NCBI GenBank assembly: GCA_963828405.1
Contig: CAWHEG010000031.1
Coordinates: 1,860,001-1,924,000 of the forward strand
Reading direction: 5' to 3'
DNA: 64,000 bases
Source of the DNA: JANMJD01 sp963828405
GTDB taxonomy: Bacteria; Actinomycetota; Acidimicrobiia; Acidimicrobiales; Ilumatobacteraceae
Shown: positions 26,814 to 35,431 of the stretch, piece by piece
How the letters are laid out: every line of letters starts with the position of its first letter
Position numbering within the stretch: position 1 is the first letter of the stretch
Translations under genes and position numbers: made by a program
Notes under the pieces: generated by a model
What the model was told of the DNA's origin: nothing
Database searches by the model: none
Seen by the model: only the letters and a program-made list of their open reading frames with translations

Positions 26814-27917
26814 TCAGGACGTCATCGCCAGGGCGAGTGTGGCGAGGAAGCGGTCGTTCTCCGCCGGGCTGCCGATCGTGACCCGGATGCCCTCGCCGCT
26901 GAACGGTCGGGTGACGACGCCGCGCCGCTCCATGCCCAGGTACACGTCGTCGGTCCGCGCCCCGAGCGGTAGGTAGACGAAGTTGGCCTGTGCGTCGGGC
27001 AGCACCCAACCATCGGCCTGGAGAACGGCGACCACCCGGGCCCGCTCGGCGAGGATGCCCTCGACACGGGCCCGGATCTCGCCCTCGGCGTCGAGGGCGG
27101 CGATCGCCGCGGCCTGGGCGAGTGCGTTCACCGCGAACGGGAACAGCGTCTTGTCGATCGTGGCGACGACCGCCGGGTCGGCGACGGCGTAGCCCACCCG
27201 GATCCCGGCGAGCCCGTGCGCTTTGGAGAACGTCCTGGTGACGATCACGTTCCGGTGCCCGGGGAGGAGATCGCGGACGGGGTCGCCGAAGGAGGGGTCG
27301 AGGAATTCGCGATAGGCCTCGTCGATGACCACGATGACCGAGTCGGGGATCTCCCGCAGGAGGGTGTCGAGCTCCGCGGTGCGCAGCGCCGTGCCCGTCG
27401 GGTTGTTCGGTGTCGACAGCAGCACCAGCTTGGTGCGGTCGGTGACCGCGTCGGCCACGGCGTCGAGATCGAAGGAATGATCGGCGCGCAGCGGGGTGGT
27501 GACGGCCACTCCGCCCATCAGGCGGGTGTACACCGGGTAGACCTCGAACGAGCGCCACGGGAACACGACCTCGTCGCCCGGGTCGATGTAGGCGAGGGCG
27601 ATCTGCTGGAGGATCCCCACCGAGCCACAGCCGACGGTCACGGCGGCGGCGGCGATGCCCAGCGAGGCGGCGAGCCGTTCCCGTACGGCGGTCGCCCGGT
27701 GGTCGGCGTAACGGTTGGCTCCCGTGGCGGCGCGGGTGACCGCCGCGACGATCGAGTCGATCGGGGGGAGCGGGTTCTCGTTCGAGGCGAGCTTGATCGC
27801 GTTGGTGATGCCGTGCTCCGCCTCGGCCTGCGCGGCGGCCTTCCCCGGCCGATAGGCGGGCAACGAGTCGACCGCCGGGCGGGTTCGGCCGATGGGCATG
27901 TCGGTGGTCACGGACAC
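26814..27917 (-). CDS. HisC-like pyridoxal-phosphate aminotransferase
   Basis: A 367-residue fold-type I aminotransferase of the histidinol-phosphate/aromatic aminotransferase group. Blocks are AIKLASNENPLPP (residues 40-52), STPNNPTGTAL, VIDEAYREF, and the PLP Lys232 in TRTFSKAHGLAGIRVGYA; Arg near the C-terminus (GEGIRVTIGSP) binds the substrate carboxylate. It could be HisC or an aromatic-acid aminotransferase (PatA-like); no other his genes are nearby. Starts GTG 27917, GTG 27911 and ATG 27899 are all in frame. The GAGG just upstream best suits 27911. Confidence 0.85.
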   Translation of the reverse strand: MSVTTDMPIGRTRPAVDSLPAYRPGKAAAQAEAEHGITNAIKLASNENPLPPIDSIVAAVTRAATGANRYADHRATAVRERLAASLGIAAAAVTVGCGSVGILQQIALAYIDPGDEVVFPWRSFEVYPVYTRLMGGVAVTTPLRADHSFDLDAVADAVTDRTKLVLLSTPNNPTGTALRTAELDTLLREIPDSVIVVIDEAYREFLDPSFGDPVRDLLPGHRNVIVTRTFSKAHGLAGIRVGYAVADPAVVATIDKTLFPFAVNALAQAAAIAALDAEGEIRARVEGILAERARVVAVLQADGWVLPDAQANFVYLPLGARTDDVYLGMERRGVVTRPFSGEGIRVTIGSPAENDRFLATLALAMTS

Positions 27918-27956
27918 CTCGGGAGGACGGGTTTGGGGGGCTGCCCGCTCGGGGCG

Positions 27957-27981
27957 GCGTGGCGTCGATTCGACGCCACGC
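27957..27981. repeat. 25-base near-perfect inverted repeat between serine hydrolase and aminotransferase genes
   Basis: GCGTGGCGTCGA (27957-27968) and TCGACGCCACGC (27970-27981) are exact inverted copies around one central base. It lies 96 bases past the serine hydrolase stop and 39 bases before the aminotransferase start, so it may be a terminator for the first or an operator for the second. There is no T-run. Confidence 0.6.
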
Positions 27982-28077
27982 GGATGCTACCGGAGGCGGG
28001 ATCCAGGGCGATGGGCGATGAACGCCGGTGCTGCGGCGGTCGTCGGCACGGGCACGACGGTCCCCGGTGGCTGCCCG

Positions 28078-29517
28078 TCACGTCCGAATGACGTACTTCT
28101 GGACGAGCGGCGGCACGGTCGGTGACAGCTCGATCTCGATCTCGATCACGGCACCGTCGTCGCCCTCGACCACTGCGATCCCGCCCGTCGCCGTCTCGGC
28201 CCGTACACGCAGCAGACGGAGCCGGGGATGGTCCGCGGCGAGGCGCCACCCCTCGGCGGCCCGTCGCTCGAACGAGTCGTCCAGGCCCACGTTGTCGGTG
28301 AACAGCCGCCCGGCCGCCTCGTCGTCCCAGCGACCGAGCAGAGCGACGAGGCCCTCGGCCGCGGCGGTGAGCAGGGCAGGGTCGGCTCCGTACGCCGGCG
28401 GCAGCGCATCGAGTTCGGCCATCCGGTCGAGCATCCGCAGGGTGAGCGGCTGCATCGGCGCGTACGTCGTGTTGGCCAGGGCGATCACGGCGACGCGGCG
28501 GTCGGGGAGCCAGCGCATGTTCGACCCGTAGCCCGGGAGCCCGCCCGTGTGGTGCACGACCCTGCCATGACGGGCGTCGTCGTCGACGAACAACCCGTAG
28601 CCGTAGCCGCCGGCGGTGTGGACGGGTCCGTTCGGGCCGTCCGGTCGAGCTTCGATGCGCCGCGTCACGTTCGCCTGCTGCATCTCGCGCCGTGTCGACG
28701 GGCTGATCACGGCGTCGCTCGGCGCCGCGGTCCGGGAACCCGACGTGGGCCAGGCGTCGCCCAGCCACGTCGTCCAGGCGGCCAGATCGTCGAGCGTGCT
28801 CCACAGTCCGCCCATCGGGGCGATGGCTCCGTCGCCGAGCGGATCCGCTTCGGCGGCGATGGCGTCGTCGAGGGAGCGGAACGGCCGGGCCCAGTGGTCG
28901 TGACCGGGGAGCACCCAGCCCGTGTGACCCAAGTCGAGCGGCTCGAGGATCCGTTGGGTGATCACCTGCTGGGGCCGTCTCCCGGTGAGGTGGCCGATGA
29001 TCCGGCCGAGCATCGAGTAGCCGAGGTTGGAGTACTCGAAGGCCGTCGCCGGCATCACCGCGAACGTCGCCCCGCGGGCGTAGAGCGCGCTCAACTCGTC
29101 GTCGGAGACGTCGAGGTGGCGGTCGGCCCAGACGTCGTCGCTGGCCATGCCCGAGGTCATCGACAACAGGTGGCGCACGGTGATGGGCGGCGCGTCCGGC
29201 GCCGGATGGACGATCGTCGCCAGCTCGGGAGCCAAGGCGGCGATCGGGTCATCGAGGCGCAGCGCCCCCTCGTCGCGCAACGAAAGCACCGCCGCTGCCG
29301 TGAAGCTCTTGGTCATCGAGGCGATCCGGAACACGCGGTCACGGTGCCGCCCGGCCGGCTCGGCGTCGAGCGGTGGCGCCGTGGCGGCCGCAGCGTGCCC
29401 GTCGATGCGCAGCGCTCCATCGACCGTCACCCCCCAGACGATCTCGGGGCAGCGTGCCGCGTCCGCCGTCTGCTGCACGAGTTCGGTCAGTTCGTGCCCG
29501 ATCGTCTCGATGTCCAT
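28078..29517 (-). CDS. serine hydrolase (beta-lactamase/class C-like family)
   Basis: 479 residues. The beta-lactamase-related fold is shown by SMTK at residues 67-70 (nucleophile Ser67, Lys70), the Tyr162-Ser-Asn motif (FEYSNLGYSMLG) and HHTGGLPGYG in place of the KTG triad. No signal peptide is visible, so it is probably cytoplasmic and more likely an esterase or D-amino-peptidase-like enzyme than a resistance beta-lactamase. An additional C-terminal domain of about 110 residues (from about 370) resembles the beta-barrel tails of family EstB/DAP enzymes. It stands alone on the minus strand, 58 bases from the end of the MFS gene. Confidence 0.82.
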   Translation of the reverse strand: MDIETIGHELTELVQQTADAARCPEIVWGVTVDGALRIDGHAAAATAPPLDAEPAGRHRDRVFRIASMTKSFTAAAVLSLRDEGALRLDDPIAALAPELATIVHPAPDAPPITVRHLLSMTSGMASDDVWADRHLDVSDDELSALYARGATFAVMPATAFEYSNLGYSMLGRIIGHLTGRRPQQVITQRILEPLDLGHTGWVLPGHDHWARPFRSLDDAIAAEADPLGDGAIAPMGGLWSTLDDLAAWTTWLGDAWPTSGSRTAAPSDAVISPSTRREMQQANVTRRIEARPDGPNGPVHTAGGYGYGLFVDDDARHGRVVHHTGGLPGYGSNMRWLPDRRVAVIALANTTYAPMQPLTLRMLDRMAELDALPPAYGADPALLTAAAEGLVALLGRWDDEAAGRLFTDNVGLDDSFERRAAEGWRLAADHPRLRLLRVRAETATGGIAVVEGDDGAVIEIEIELSPTVPPLVQKYVIRT

Positions 29518-29575
29518 CTGCGCCCCCGGAGTCGTTCGCCCGACCGGTCGCCGAGCCTATGCCCTGGTAGGCGGC

Positions 29576-30910
29576 TCACTCATCGCCGGGCGGGACGTCG
29601 TCGCCCCCTCCTCGGCTGCTGCGCAGTGGTCGCCGAGCGGTACCTCGCGGGCGGTTCCGTCGGCCCATGGCCACCACCGTGGCCGGGATGAAGAAGACGC
29701 GGGCGGGTAGCGAGACCTCGCTCCACGGACGTTCGACGAGCGGGGATCGCCACACGCGCCGGCGGTGGACGAGGAACGCCACGATCAGCAGGTGGATGGC
29801 GATCAGCGCCCAGTAGAAGCCCCGCGGGCCGCCGATCGTCATCAGCACGGCGATCAGGAACGGTCCGACGATCGCCCCGAGGCCGTAGAGCGTCACCAGC
29901 TGCGAGGCGGCGGCGTTGACGTGGGACGGGTCGACCCAGTCGTTGGTGTACGCCGCGGCGATGGAGTACAGCGGGTAGCTGGCCCCGCCGAGAACGGCCA
30001 TCAGCACCACGGCCATCGGGCTCGCCGCCGGGCCGAGCAGGAGCAGGCCCCCGGCCGCCGCCGCTCCGAGGGCGGCGGCGATGCCCACCGCCCGACGATC
30101 GACGTCGTCGGACGCCCCGGCGATCGGCCACTGGAGGATCACCCCGCCGATCGTCGGTGCGGCGACGAACAACGCGGTGCGCCCGGGTGAGAGCCCGACG
30201 CGGATGGCGTAGATCGCCGCCATCCCGGTCAGCCCGCCGTGGGCGACACCGGTGAGGAAGCACGACCCGACCCCGGTCGGCACGATCCGGGCCAGGTCGC
30301 GTAGCGAGACGTGTTCGCGCCCCTCCATCGTCGGCGCATCGGCCTCCGAGAGGGTGACGGGGGCGACCGCCAGTGAGGTGAGGATGCTGGCGAGGGCGAA
30401 CCCGGTGAGGGCCCGGGCGTCGACCGAGTTGAGCAGCAGCTGCCCCAGCCCGAAGGCGCCCGAGGTGACCACGGTGTAGATCGACAACAAGCGCCCCCGG
30501 TTGGTGTTGTCGGCCAGATCGTTGAGCCAGGACTCGGCGACCACGTACTGCCCGGCGATGCACATCCCGGTGAGGAACCGCAGTCCGGCCCAGGCCAGCG
30601 GGGCGCTGGCCATCCCGATGCCGAGGATGGCCGCCGACAGCAGCGAGGCCAGGGCGGCGTAGACGCGGATGTGGCCGACTCGCTGCAAGGCACCGAGGGT
30701 GAGACGCGAGCCGAGCAGGAACCCGCCGTAGTACGCCGCGCTGATCAGTCCGCTCACGGACGTCGGCAGGCGTCGGAGCTCGGAGCGCACGCCGAGCAGG
30801 GTGCCGAACAGACCGGAGGCGACGAGCATCAGGGCGAGTCCGACGAAGAGGCCCCAGATGGCCCGGGCCAGGTCCTGGGTCTCGGCGGCGCCGTCGTCGG
30901 GGGCGGTCAC
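29576..30910 (-). CDS. MFS transporter
   Basis: A 444-residue transporter with about 12 membrane helices. The cytosolic loop LGSRLTLGALQRVGHIRVYA resembles the MFS loop 2-3 motif, and YVVAESWLNDLADNTNRGRLL matches the YcaD-like group of sugar/drug MFS proteins. A basic and Gly-rich tail (about 30 residues) follows the last helix. The GTG start overlaps the stop of the DmdA-like gene (GTGA), making it the last gene of a four-gene coupled operon. The substrate is unknown; by position it may move a methylated sulfur or related compound, which is inference. Confidence 0.85.
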   Translation of the reverse strand: MTAPDDGAAETQDLARAIWGLFVGLALMLVASGLFGTLLGVRSELRRLPTSVSGLISAAYYGGFLLGSRLTLGALQRVGHIRVYAALASLLSAAILGIGMASAPLAWAGLRFLTGMCIAGQYVVAESWLNDLADNTNRGRLLSIYTVVTSGAFGLGQLLLNSVDARALTGFALASILTSLAVAPVTLSEADAPTMEGREHVSLRDLARIVPTGVGSCFLTGVAHGGLTGMAAIYAIRVGLSPGRTALFVAAPTIGGVILQWPIAGASDDVDRRAVGIAAALGAAAAGGLLLLGPAASPMAVVLMAVLGGASYPLYSIAAAYTNDWVDPSHVNAAASQLVTLYGLGAIVGPFLIAVLMTIGGPRGFYWALIAIHLLIVAFLVHRRRVWRSPLVERPWSEVSLPARVFFIPATVVAMGRRNRPRGTARRPLRSSRGGGDDVPPGDE

Positions 30911-32031
30911 CGCTGCATGGCGCCGGGGAAGGGGACCTCGACGATCCTTGCCGTGCGGGTGCTGTCGGGGACCTGGACGGTGACCTCGGTACCGGGCGCG
31001 GTGTGCTCGATTGCCAGCATGCCGAGGGCGACGTTGGTGCCCAGGCGTGGCGACCACACCGAGGACGTCACGGAGCCGACCGGCCGGCCCTGCCTCACCA
31101 CGGGCCACGGGGCACGCTGGTGCGGCACCCGGTCGCCCGCGATCATCAGCCCGCAGACCCGGCGCGTCAGCCCGGCGGCCCGCTGGCGGCGCAGGGCGTC
31201 GAGGCCGATTGCCTCGATCGGTGCGTCGAGCGAGCAGTAGCGCTCGAGCCCGGCCTCCAGCGCCGTATCGGCCCGGGTGATGTCGGTGCCGTAGGTGAGC
31301 AGGCCGGCTTCGATCCGCTCGATCAGGTTCGGGCATCCGGGGCCGATGTCGTAGGGCGCGCCGGCCTCCATCAGCGCGTCGTACAGCTCGACGCCCACGG
31401 CGGGGTCGTCGACGTAGATCTCGAATCCTCCCTGGGCGCTCCACCCGCTACGGGCGACGATCATTTCGTGCCCGGCGAAGACCAGCGGGGCGAACCGGAA
31501 GAACTTGATGTCGCGCACGGCGTCACCGAAGACGGCGGCCGCCACGGTCTCGGCGTGCGGACCCTGCACGGCCAGCGGGCCTATGTCTGGCTCGTGCACG
31601 ACGACGTCGAGCCCGAGCCCGTGAGCGATGCCCCCCGCCCAGAGCACGACGTCGGAGTCGGCCACCGAGAACCAGAAGCGGTCGTCGGCGAGGCGCAGGA
31701 CCACGGGGTCGTTGATCAGGCGGCCCTCGTCGTCGAGCACAGGCGCGTAACCGCACCGACCGACGGTGAAGTGCCGCAGATCGCGTACGGTCAGCATCTG
31801 GGCCAGCCGGGCCGCGTCGGGACCCGACAGCTCGACCTGCCGTTCGCAGAACACGTCCCACACCTGCACGGCGGAGCGGAGGTGGTGGTAATCCTCCTCG
31901 AGACCGCGGATCTGGGTGGGCAGAAGCATGTGGTTGTACACCGTGTACGACTTCACCCCGTACGCCTCGACCCGGCTGGAGAACGGGGTCGAGCGGATCC
32001 GCCGGGTGATCGACAGCGCCGGCGCGTTCAC
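30907..32031 (-). CDS. DmdA-like tetrahydrofolate-dependent demethylase (GcvT family)
   Basis: A 374-residue aminomethyltransferase-fold protein. Features include SITRRIRSTPFSSRVEAYGV, KSYTVYNHMLLPT, VWDVFCERQVELSGPDAARL, ADSDVVLWAGGIAHGLGLDV and GCPNLIERIEAGLLTYGTDI. This combination is the pattern of dimethylsulfoniopropionate demethylase DmdA rather than of glycine-cleavage GcvT. DmdA moves a methyl group from DMSP to THF, giving methylmercaptopropionate. Close GcvT-like paralogues exist, so the substrate is a hypothesis. The GTG start overlaps the DUF1326 stop by 4 bases, and the stop overlaps the MFS start in the same way. No dmdB/C/D genes are in the window. Confidence 0.75.
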   Translation of the reverse strand: MNAPALSITRRIRSTPFSSRVEAYGVKSYTVYNHMLLPTQIRGLEEDYHHLRSAVQVWDVFCERQVELSGPDAARLAQMLTVRDLRHFTVGRCGYAPVLDDEGRLINDPVVLRLADDRFWFSVADSDVVLWAGGIAHGLGLDVVVHEPDIGPLAVQGPHAETVAAAVFGDAVRDIKFFRFAPLVFAGHEMIVARSGWSAQGGFEIYVDDPAVGVELYDALMEAGAPYDIGPGCPNLIERIEAGLLTYGTDITRADTALEAGLERYCSLDAPIEAIGLDALRRQRAAGLTRRVCGLMIAGDRVPHQRAPWPVVRQGRPVGSVTSSVWSPRLGTNVALGMLAIEHTAPGTEVTVQVPDSTRTARIVEVPFPGAMQR

Positions 32032-32636
32032 GGGCCCTCCCAGCGGATCGAGCAGATCTCGGCGCTGCGCCCCTCGAAGTTCCACACCCGGCCGAAAGCG
32101 CGGACCCGGCCCATCGTCGCCTCGGCGACGACCACCTCGGGTCCCATCCAGTACTGGGTGTTGACGACACTCACCTCCTCGCCGCCCCGCATTCCCGTGA
32201 TCGGGGTGACCGCACCCTGGATGTACCGACCGACCGACAGCGAGCGTGTGTCGCCCTCGGTGACGAAGTTGACAGGCGCCCGCTCAGCGCCGAGGTACTC
32301 GCCGACCAACAGCTTGAACAGTCCTGTCGTCCCCCGGGCACCGCCGCGGAGGATCGATTCCAGCGCACCGAACTGCTCGTCCGTGGCCCGGTCGTCGATC
32401 CACAGGGCCAGGGTCCAGTTGCCCCGTTCCATCTTGCCGGGGATGTCGAGGAGCATGGCCACGTTGAGCCCCGACAGATCGATGTTGCCCGATCGCCCGG
32501 CGTCGATGCGGACGCCCGCCCATGCCTGGCAGTACCCCTCGGTCGGCGGGTGCTTGCCGAGTGAGATCACGCACGGGCAGAACACCGTGCAGTTGCAGTT
32601 GAGGATGAGTTCACCCTCCAGGGACCACTTGTCCAT
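32028..32636 (-). CDS. DUF1326 domain protein
   Basis: A 202-residue protein opening MDKWSLEGELILNCNCTVFC, with Cys residues in CNCTVFCPC at about 14-22, the conserved cluster of DUF1326. The rest is beta-rich. Function is not established; DUF1326 genes are known to pair with DUF2182 membrane-protein genes, and that pair is seen here: its start lies 26 bases inside the end of the DUF2182 gene. The Cys cluster suggests metal or thiol chemistry next to the membrane partner. Its stop overlaps the GTG of the DmdA-like gene. Confidence 0.85.
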   Translation of the reverse strand: MDKWSLEGELILNCNCTVFCPCVISLGKHPPTEGYCQAWAGVRIDAGRSGNIDLSGLNVAMLLDIPGKMERGNWTLALWIDDRATDEQFGALESILRGGARGTTGLFKLLVGEYLGAERAPVNFVTEGDTRSLSVGRYIQGAVTPITGMRGGEEVSVVNTQYWMGPEVVVAEATMGRVRAFGRVWNFEGRSAEICSIRWEGP

Positions 32637-33420
32637 CGGTTTCCTTTCCTTCGACTGGTGTCGATTGATGATGTGGTGTCGCTCGGGGCCCGTCGGCGCC
32701 GGTGATCGCCACGATGGCGCCGGCAGCGAGCAGCAGGACTCCGAGCGGGATGGTCAGACGGGCGCCGACGGCGGGCAGCTTCTCGAGGCCCATCAGGCCG
32801 GCGCCGAGCACCATGAACCAGATGTTCGACACGCCCCCGACGAAGGCGAGCAGCATCAGCGCCCAGCAACAGCCGACGCACGACAGGCCGTGGCGCACGC
32901 CCATCCTCGCTGCGCCGACCATCCCGTCGCGCCAGTGCCGCAGGAAGAACGTCATCGGCGCCACGCACTCGGTGGCGCACCGTCGTTTCCACGACGTGAG
33001 CTGATAGAGACCGGCTGCGCCGAGCAGTCCGGCGCTGAACCATGGTGATCCGCTCGCCCCGTCGTGGCGAATGACGTCCAGCCTGCTCAATAGCACTTGG
33101 GCCACCGTCGCGGCGGTGGCGAAGGCCAGCCAGACGGCGAGGTACCCGCCGAGGAACGACCACCAGTTCCGTCGGTGGCCAGTGCCGAGCAGCTCGCCGA
33201 GCGACGCCAGCACGGGCACGGCGGTCGGCGCCATCATCGCCGTGGCCATCAGCGCCCACATCGCCAGCGTGGTCACCGCCGACGCCGGATGGGCCTGGGA
33301 TGACAGGTGACCGCGCAGCAGCGCCACCCAGGCGGCCGCGACGGCGACGACGAACAGCGGCCACGGTGACTGCGCCACGCGTCGGGCCGCCGTCGGGACC
33401 TGGGCGCTCGTCAACGACAT
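32611..33420 (-). CDS. DUF2182 integral membrane protein
   Basis: 269 residues with about six to seven hydrophobic segments. Typical DUF2182 features are MWALMATAMMAPTAVPVL in the second helix pair, YQLTSWKRRCATECVAPMTF with its Cys/Lys/Arg cluster, and GLSCVGCCWALMLLAFVGG with three cysteines. The intramembrane Met and Cys residues suggest metal (copper-like) handling, but no function is proven. It is the first gene of the operon. Its ATG lies 5 bases from a perfect 16-base palindrome shared with the divergent XRE regulator. Confidence 0.87.
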   Translation of the reverse strand: MSLTSAQVPTAARRVAQSPWPLFVVAVAAAWVALLRGHLSSQAHPASAVTTLAMWALMATAMMAPTAVPVLASLGELLGTGHRRNWWSFLGGYLAVWLAFATAATVAQVLLSRLDVIRHDGASGSPWFSAGLLGAAGLYQLTSWKRRCATECVAPMTFFLRHWRDGMVGAARMGVRHGLSCVGCCWALMLLAFVGGVSNIWFMVLGAGLMGLEKLPAVGARLTIPLGVLLLAAGAIVAITGADGPRATPHHQSTPVEGKETDGQVVPGG

Positions 33421-33424
33421 AACA

Positions 33425-33440
33425 GATCACTATAGTGATC
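33425..33440. promoter_or_regulatory. perfect palindromic operator with overlapping divergent -10 elements
   Basis: GATCACTA/TAGTGATC is a perfect 16-base palindrome between the DUF2182 operon and the XRE gene. It contains TATAGT on both strands (plus 33431-33436; minus 33434-33429), a good -10 hexamer. From these, the predicted start sites fall at 33443 (plus) and 33422 (minus), at or next to the first codons, so both transcripts could be leaderless. A symmetric site here suits an XRE dimer that represses both directions. Confidence 0.65.
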
Positions 33441-33442
33441 GC

Positions 33443-33757
33443 ATTCCAGCGCCATCGCCATCGAACTTCCCGTCGGGACCGTGGGAGTTCGACGCCGCCG
33501 GCTTCGCCACTGAACTCGTCCGCGCCCGTGCCCGACGGGGTTGGTCGACTCGCCGGCTGGCCCAGGGTGCCGGCATCTCCCAGCCCTACGTCGTGGCCCT
33601 CGAGCGTGCCCGGCGCGGTGGGCCCGGGCCAGTGCCCACTCCGACCGTGGAGGTCGTCGCCCGCCTCGCCCATGCCCTCGACATCGACCCGGCCCGGCTC
33701 TTCCTCGTCGGGCTGCGCCCCCGCCCCCGGCACGTGCTGCTCGTCACCGAGGATTGA
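33443..33757 (+). CDS. small XRE-family HTH regulator (start uncertain)
   Basis: Reading back from the TGA at 33755, an open frame encodes EFDAAGFATELVRARARRGW, then STRRLAQGAGISQPYVVALE, followed by PTVEVVARLAHALDIDPARLFLVG. This is a complete XRE/Cro helix-turn-helix domain of about 90 residues. No in-frame ATG, GTG or TTG precedes it. ATT 33443 is the first plausible codon, exactly where a leaderless start is predicted from the TATAGT -10. Alternatively GTG 33435 with one G removed from the GGG before GAGTTC would join the frame. It lies against the palindrome and the DUF2182 operon, so it is probably their autoregulated repressor. The 173 bases after it hold no supported gene. Confidence 0.65.
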   Translation: MPAPSPSNFPSGPWEFDAAGFATELVRARARRGWSTRRLAQGAGISQPYVVALERARRGGPGPVPTPTVEVVARLAHALDIDPARLFLVGLRPRPRHVLLVTED

Positions 33758-33930
33758 TGCGCACCCACGACGTGCTCTGGGTGGCCCGGGGCGACACCGT
33801 GGCCGCCGGGAGGACGGCGGCTCGCCGGGTCCTCGAACGGCTTCGACCGCCTGTTGTCGAGCGATCGTCGTGGCACGACACCAGCGAACGGATCGTCGAC
33901 AGCCTGGCCCTGGTCCCCGGATCGCCGGCG

Positions 33931-35274
33931 TCAGCCGAGCAGGTCGTCGAGGCGGAGGCCGACGGCGAGCAGCCGTTCGTCGTCACCGGAGGGTACGGAG
34001 AACTGGAGGCTGGTCGGCAGACCGTCGGCGTCGGTGCCCGACGGGATGGCCAGGGCGGGCGTGTCGAGGAAGCTGCCGATCATCGTCAGGCGCAGGGTGG
34101 CGATGTTGACGCTGGCGAACGTTTCGGGGTCGGCCTCGAGCGGGGCCAGCTCGGGGGCGACGTGGCCGACGGTCGGGGTGACGAGGACGTCGCCGGCCAG
34201 TTCGCCGACGATCCGCGCCTGCATCTCCCGGCGGATGTCCAACAGCTGCCGGTAGCGCTCCGGGGTCATCGATCGGCCGAGCTCCAAGCGGGCCAGGATC
34301 CGCGGGTCGATCAGCTCCCGGTCGGGCCCGGCGAGCCGCTCGGCGTGGAACCGGTAGCCCTCGGCGGCCCCCGCCCAGCCGAGCCGGTCGAGCCAGGCCC
34401 GGGTCTCGGTGATCGCCGCCACGTGGCGGGTGACGACGCGTGCCCCGCCCCGGGCGAGGCGTTCCATCGTCGCCAGCAGGTTGTCACGCACCACGTCGGT
34501 GACCACCGCGTCGGCGAGGATCCCGGAGTCGATCACGAAGGTGTGCCGGTCGATGGCGGAGCGCTCGACGGTGTGCGCGGCCCCGCGCAACGCCTGGTCG
34601 ACGAGGACGCAGTCGGCCACCGATCGGGTGATCGGTCCGAGCGAGTCGAACGTCGCGGCGAGCGGGAAGACCCCGGTCATGTCGTAGCGCAGCGTGCTCG
34701 ACTTGTAACCGACCAGACCGTTGAAGGCGGCGGGGATGCGGATCGAGCCGGCGGTGTCGGTTCCCATCCCGATCGGCACGATGCCGGCATGGACGGCGAG
34801 CGCCGAGCCCGACGACGAACCTCCGGGCGCCCGGGTCGAGACGCCCGGGCGGGACACGGTGGGGGTGCCGAAATGGGGGTTGAGACCCAGCCCGGAGAAG
34901 GCGAACTCGGACAGGTTGGTCTTGCCGATGGCCACCGCGCCGGCCCGTCGCAGCGCAGCGACGGCTGCGGCGTCACGGGTGGCCGGCGGCGCCCCGGCCA
35001 GGCAGGCGGAGCCCGCCGTGGTGCGCTTGCCGGCGATGTCGAACAGGTCCTTCCAGGCCACCGGCACCCCGTCGAGCGGACCGCGACGGGTGCGTGCGGC
35101 ACCACGGACTGCCGCCGCGTCGGCCTCGGCGAGGGCGGTCTGCTCGGTCAGCACGATGAAGGTGGCCCGCGACCGGGCGGCGCCGTCGAGCGCCGCCTCG
35201 GCCAGCTCCCGGGCATCGGCGCCACCGCCGGCGAGGCGCCCGGACAGTTCGGTCGCCGACGGCAGGTGGGTCAC
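33931..35274 (-). CDS. amidase signature family protein
   Basis: A 447-residue amidase. The Ser-cisSer-Lys triad elements are visible: Lys in GVPVAWKDLFDIAGKRT (about residue 73), the Gly/Ser-rich signature APGGSSSGSALAV, and IGMGTDTAGSIRIPAAFNGL with the nucleophilic Ser. Members hydrolyse aryl and aliphatic amides; GatA is excluded because no gatB/gatC is present and the length is short. GTG start. It is divergent from the glutamine amidotransferase gene, with a 157-base gap. Confidence 0.88.
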   Translation of the reverse strand: MTHLPSATELSGRLAGGGADARELAEAALDGAARSRATFIVLTEQTALAEADAAAVRGAARTRRGPLDGVPVAWKDLFDIAGKRTTAGSACLAGAPPATRDAAAVAALRRAGAVAIGKTNLSEFAFSGLGLNPHFGTPTVSRPGVSTRAPGGSSSGSALAVHAGIVPIGMGTDTAGSIRIPAAFNGLVGYKSSTLRYDMTGVFPLAATFDSLGPITRSVADCVLVDQALRGAAHTVERSAIDRHTFVIDSGILADAVVTDVVRDNLLATMERLARGGARVVTRHVAAITETRAWLDRLGWAGAAEGYRFHAERLAGPDRELIDPRILARLELGRSMTPERYRQLLDIRREMQARIVGELAGDVLVTPTVGHVAPELAPLEADPETFASVNIATLRLTMIGSFLDTPALAIPSGTDADGLPTSLQFSVPSGDDERLLAVGLRLDDLLG

Positions 35275-35431
35275 GGGGCGAGGTTACCCCCGGCGGTTGC
35301 GCCCGCTCCGCCGTTCTCGCCGCATTTGGGTCGCCGCTGGGCCGCCGATGGGTGGCCCACGGATGATGGTGGCGGGGTGTCTAGCCTGGCCGTCGCCGGT
35401 ATCGCCGCCGGGACAGGGGGAGGGTCCGTAC

